DNA from: Glycine soja
Lineage: Eukaryota > Streptophyta > Magnoliopsida > Fabales > Fabaceae
NCBI RefSeq assembly: GCF_004193775.1
Contig: NC_041018.1
Span: 35,098,913 to 35,162,912, forward strand
DNA length: 64,000 nucleotides
Direction: 5' to 3'
Shown here: positions 60,224-64,000 of the stretch, piece after piece
Numbering within the stretch: position 1 is the first letter of the stretch
How the letters are laid out: each line of letters opens with the position of its first letter
Translations under genes and position numbers: made by a program
The notes under the pieces: generated by a model
Database searches by the model: none
The model's input: the letters and a program-made list of their open reading frames with translations, nothing else
What the model was told of the DNA's origin: nothing

Positions 60224-63082
60224 ATGGTGATGGAGTATTGGAGACCATGGTTTTGGGGGCACACCGACAAGTACTACGTTGTTAAGTTGAGTCAATTGAG
60301 GTTAGAATTTGGAGCAACGTTGGGTGCTGCAAATGACAAGATAATTGCAATTCAGATTACAGGAACAGCTACGAAGAAAGGGAAAGTTTCTTCTTCTTTT
60401 TCTTCTTCAACTCGTACCCAGAAACTAGGATCCATTCACACCACCTTCCCCCAAAGATTCATCAATTCTAAGGCACCAACAATCGTGTGGGACGCACGTG
60501 ACTTCTGCGGGTTTCATCTCTTGCTCAAACATAGGTCCCTAAGTGGCACGTGCCATATGGCACTTCATGTCTTACATGTAAGAACATGTTATGTTTTTTA
60601 AACTTTTATTGTTAAATTTTTAGTTATCTGTTTAATTTTTATATATTACCACAGCCTCCACTAACCGGAAATTATAGTTCATATAACTTTCAGAAATTAT
60701 AAACTTACATATAACTTTCAAAGTGTATATGTCAGTTTATAATTAGACTTAGATAACAGTGTAAAATTTTTTATACTATCAAAACACATGCACTATGTTT
60801 ATTGTTAATTGTAATACCTTATCAGTGTAAAATTATTTATACTAATTACTTGTAATTATTATAAAAGCCAATAGTTTTCAATTACCTGACACATTAGGAT
60901 AGCATAAAAGTTTAAAAAAATTAGTGTTGGTGTGTTCCAATTGAGTTCTCTTCTTTATGTGTTTGATTAAAATTTGTCCAAAAATGAAATGCAGGGGGAG
61001 GGTGATGTAGGAGAATATAAACCTGAAATGGTGATGGTTGGAGAAGTTTCCATGAGCGTTACTATGGCAGAGTTGATGGAGGGGGAGGAGATGAAGAATG
61101 AGTCAAATTGTTGTCAGGTTCAAAGAACACTTCCAATCCAATTGAAGGTGCATGGGGTGTTCATGGAAGCTACACTTTTGGTATGCTCTAATATCTATTT
61201 AACACAGTTTCATTTTAATTAATTAGTTGTACTACTACCACTATATTTATATATGTCCTCATGGGTCTTTACTCATAGAGGCACATATACAGCAAAGTCG
61301 TTAAGAAAATAAATAATGATCTCTTAGCTGTTTGTTAGTTTTTTATTTTATTTTTATGTGTCCGAACTCTGCAACTCTTATGGATAATTAATTGATTAGT
61401 AATACTTTTGATGAGCAGGTTTCATTGAGCTTATTGAAACTGAGAAATTTTCATGATGACTTGCCTAGAGCATTTGTAGACAAAGTGACATGCCTTGGGG
61501 AGAAAAATAATGGGAAAGTTGATGATCAAGTTGAGCAATGGAGTTCTTATGAATCGGATGAGTTATCTGTGTGTGATTCAGATGACTCATCTGATGAGTC
61601 CACCACTACAACCACAAGCAGTAGCAGCAGCAGTAGCACTAGCACTGCAATTCACTGTAATGGGTCAAGTGTTACAAGATCAGAGAGGTTTGTGGACTCA
61701 GATACAGAGACCTTTTTGGACACAATGCAGAGGAGTTGGTCCATGTTGCCATGGAATAGAAGCTTCGAGGGATGGACTTTCAAAAGAACCTCCTCAAGTA
61801 AACGAGAGCCTTTGACCTCACATTCAACTCATTCCATGGTATGTAACAATGCCATTAACATCCTTCAATATTCTTTGTCGTCCACATTAATCCTTTGATT
61901 TATATAATTGTTTGAATTTAATTGTCATGCATCATAAGTATAACACTGCTAACTAATAAAAAATCATTGTTAGAATGACTTTTAATGTAGTAGTTATTAC
62001 AAAAGTGATTTATAATTAGATGACATTATGCTATTGTGGTTTCAGTAAATTTTAATTAAACGTTTGTTTTTTAATCATATTTATCCTGGTACTTAACAGC
62101 TTCTGTGAATCATCTCATTTGTTTAACATTTTTTCAATGAGCTTAAAAAATGGTTACTTTTGTAGACTAATTACCAATGGATATTGTCAACTTCTTGCAG
62201 GGACCATACTTTGATCACAATAAATGCACTGCAAGTGGCTGGGAAAATAGGGAACTTTGGAGTAGAGATGGGAAAACAAAGCTCAAAACCAATGTGTTCT
62301 TTGCTTCCTTTGATCAAAGAAGCAAAAAAGCATGTGGTGAGAGTGCATGTACAGCACTAGCAGTGTGCATAGCTCACTGGCTTCATTCCAACCACAACAT
62401 GCCAACAAGGGCTCAATTTGATAGCCTCATCAAAAAGGGTTCCTCTAAATGGAGAAAGCTGAGTCATAGTGATCACTACCTAAAGCTTTTCCCTGATAAG
62501 CATTTTGATTTAGAGACAATCTTGGAAGCCAACATTAGGCCACTAGTTGTTATCCCTCAAAATTCCTACACAGGATTTTTCTCCCCTGAGAAGTTTAAAT
62601 GCTTAGAAGGAGCCATGTCCTTTGATGATATTTGGGATGAGATAACTAGAAATGATGGTGTGGTTGATCATGAGCCAAGAATTTACATAGTGAGTTGGAA
62701 TGACCATTTCTTTGTTCTGAAAGTGGAAGTTGATGCTTGTTATGTGATTGACACTTTGGGGGAGAGGCTTTTTGAGGGATGCAAAAAGGCTTTCATGTTG
62801 AAGTTTGATGGTTCAAGTTTGATGCATGCAAAGGGAAGTAAGAAAGGAAGAGGTGAGATAGTTTGCAAAGGAAAAGAGTGTTGTAAAGAGTTCATCAAAC
62901 GCTTTCTTGCTGCCATACCACTTAGGCAACTAGAAGAGGAAGAGCAAAATAAAGGGACTGTCTATAATCCTTATTTTCACAGGAAATTGCAGATTGACTT
63001 CCATTATAGTTTGTTATCATCCTTGTCTTCAGTTTCTTCAATTGGTGAACCTTTACAACCTAATTATATAGCAAGACATTAG
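60224..63082 (+). CDS. NT-C2 (C2 NT-type) domain protein, plant-specific C-terminal domain
   Basis: Four exons join in phase 0 with GT-AG introns: 60224-60577, 60995-61180, 61419-61838 and 62201-63082 (118+62+140+293 = 613 residues). Exons 1-2 are the position of the N-terminal C2 domain (EEIG1/EHBP1 type), but conservation there looks weak (KYYVVKLSQLRLEFGA; VQRTLPIQLKVHGVF). Exon 3 is Ser/Thr-rich and acidic. Exon 4 is the well-conserved plant domain, with SRDGKTKLKTNVFFASFDQR, GESACTALAV, FPDKHFDLETILEANIRPL, IYIVSWNDHFFVL, VIDTLGERLFEGC and HRKLQIDFHYS. Arabidopsis At3g11760 and At5g04860 are of this type from memory. Many databases label them misleadingly as SMC flagellar-like or splicing-factor proteins. 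Molecular function is not established. ATG at 60230 is a second possible start. Confidence 0.88.
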
Positions 63083-64000
63083 TTATATAACTCAATTGCT
63101 AACCTTGTGAGTCTTGAGCAATTGTTACAATTAGAAAACCAAAAAACCCGGCTTCTTGTCTGAAGACAAAATGTTCAGGTGAGATAAGTCCTAAGCACTC
63201 ATTAGGATAAGGTAAGCCTCAAAGCTTGAAGAGTGTTTATAGAAATACTTATAGATAACCTATCAACAAGTTCCTTGCATTGGTAATAGGCTTCGAACTT
63301 AAATTCTTGTAAGATGAGTCTTATTCTTAAAAACTAGACCAACTTTCGTTGGCAAAAACTCAGCTTCTTTTCTAGCAGAGTTTGCTGGCAGCTTCTTTTT
63401 GGTGACAACTACTACTAACCCTTTACAAAGTGTGATTTTACTGGATTGAGCAACCCAAATATCCATTAGCATCACTCAGAGAATAAAACCTTTGAGGCTG
63501 ATTCTTGTTAACGTTGCTGTATTTAGTGGAGTGGATCTGAATGAAAAAGAAAAGAAATTGGTCTAGTGTATGTACACAAGTCCTTGTACATGTACATTTA
63601 TGGTTTTATTTTTTCCATCCACTTTTTGTCCACCATTATTTACTGATAAAGAAAGGGGAAACATGAATGGAAATCCTTATGAAATTATTTATTATCTTAT
63701 CTTTTTCATTGCAATTTGAAATTTTCACTTATCCCATTCTATTTCCTTCTTAATGAAACATCATAGTACCTAAGTTCCCAAGTTCATTTCTTGGTGTATA
63801 TACATGTTTCTTATTCCAAGTGTACTGGTCATTCTGGACAAGTACTCAACATTATATTTATGATTGATGAAGGCCCTATTTATGCATGTGTCCATTCATT
63901 TATCTAGTTTATATATACTGAAGGAGAACGCTGATGAATACACAAAAAAAATGACTTCTTCGCTCGAACTCTAAAAGGGTAACAGGCATTGGCTTCATAC
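63083..64000. other. 3' flank of the NT-C2 gene, no gene seen
   Basis: The first few hundred bases should contain the 3' UTR. AT-rich sequence follows with no coding or repeat structure that I can support. Confidence 0.45.

Overview
This window is plant nuclear DNA, most likely from a legume and probably soybean (Glycine). It is AT-rich, has GT-AG introns, carries long (AT)n tracts, and is densely packed with plant transposons. The legume call is inference from the look of the repeats and protein products; no search was run. Only three genes look intact: a WVD2-like/TPX2-domain microtubule-associated protein (minus, 19997-23990, eight coding exons), an SD2-5-type lectin receptor kinase (minus, 40953-43391, one exon), and an NT-C2-type protein (plus, 60224-63082, four exons). 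They are separate plant transcription units and nothing in the sequence suggests they act in one pathway.

Region 1 (1-17226) is a transposon nest. The 3' part of a CACTA element (1-4700) carries a decayed Ulp1-type protease and a captured 3' piece of a glyceraldehyde-3-phosphate dehydrogenase gene with its introns. A different CACTA-like end at 5247 is followed by captured gene pieces, including most of a RING-type E3 ligase without its RING. A second CACTA element (10290-17226, minus) has a broken TNP2-like transposase. A SIRE-like copia LTR (9258-10289) interrupts the transposase in its C-terminal region.

Region 2 (17227-25500) holds a long palindromic MITE and then the WVD2-like gene with a probable 5' UTR intron. 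Region 3 (25500-40950) is gene-poor and contains remnants of an RTE-type LINE, a copia gag, an L1-type LINE with a poly(A) tail, and foldback MITEs. Region 4 is the receptor kinase gene. Region 5 (45461-48457) is a well-delimited non-autonomous Ty3/gypsy element with 603-bp LTRs, a TATTT target duplication and a primer-binding site. It encodes a 293-residue fusion of gag, reverse transcriptase and integrase remnants.

Region 6 (51455-53215) is the most unusual stretch: about thirty degenerate 26-bp units in one orientation, then a 250-bp duplication, then further units in the opposite orientation. Region 7 (53500-60223) contains MITEs, short tandem duplications and a 1,044-bp non-autonomous hAT element with an exact 8-bp target duplication. 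It ends just before the NT-C2 gene.
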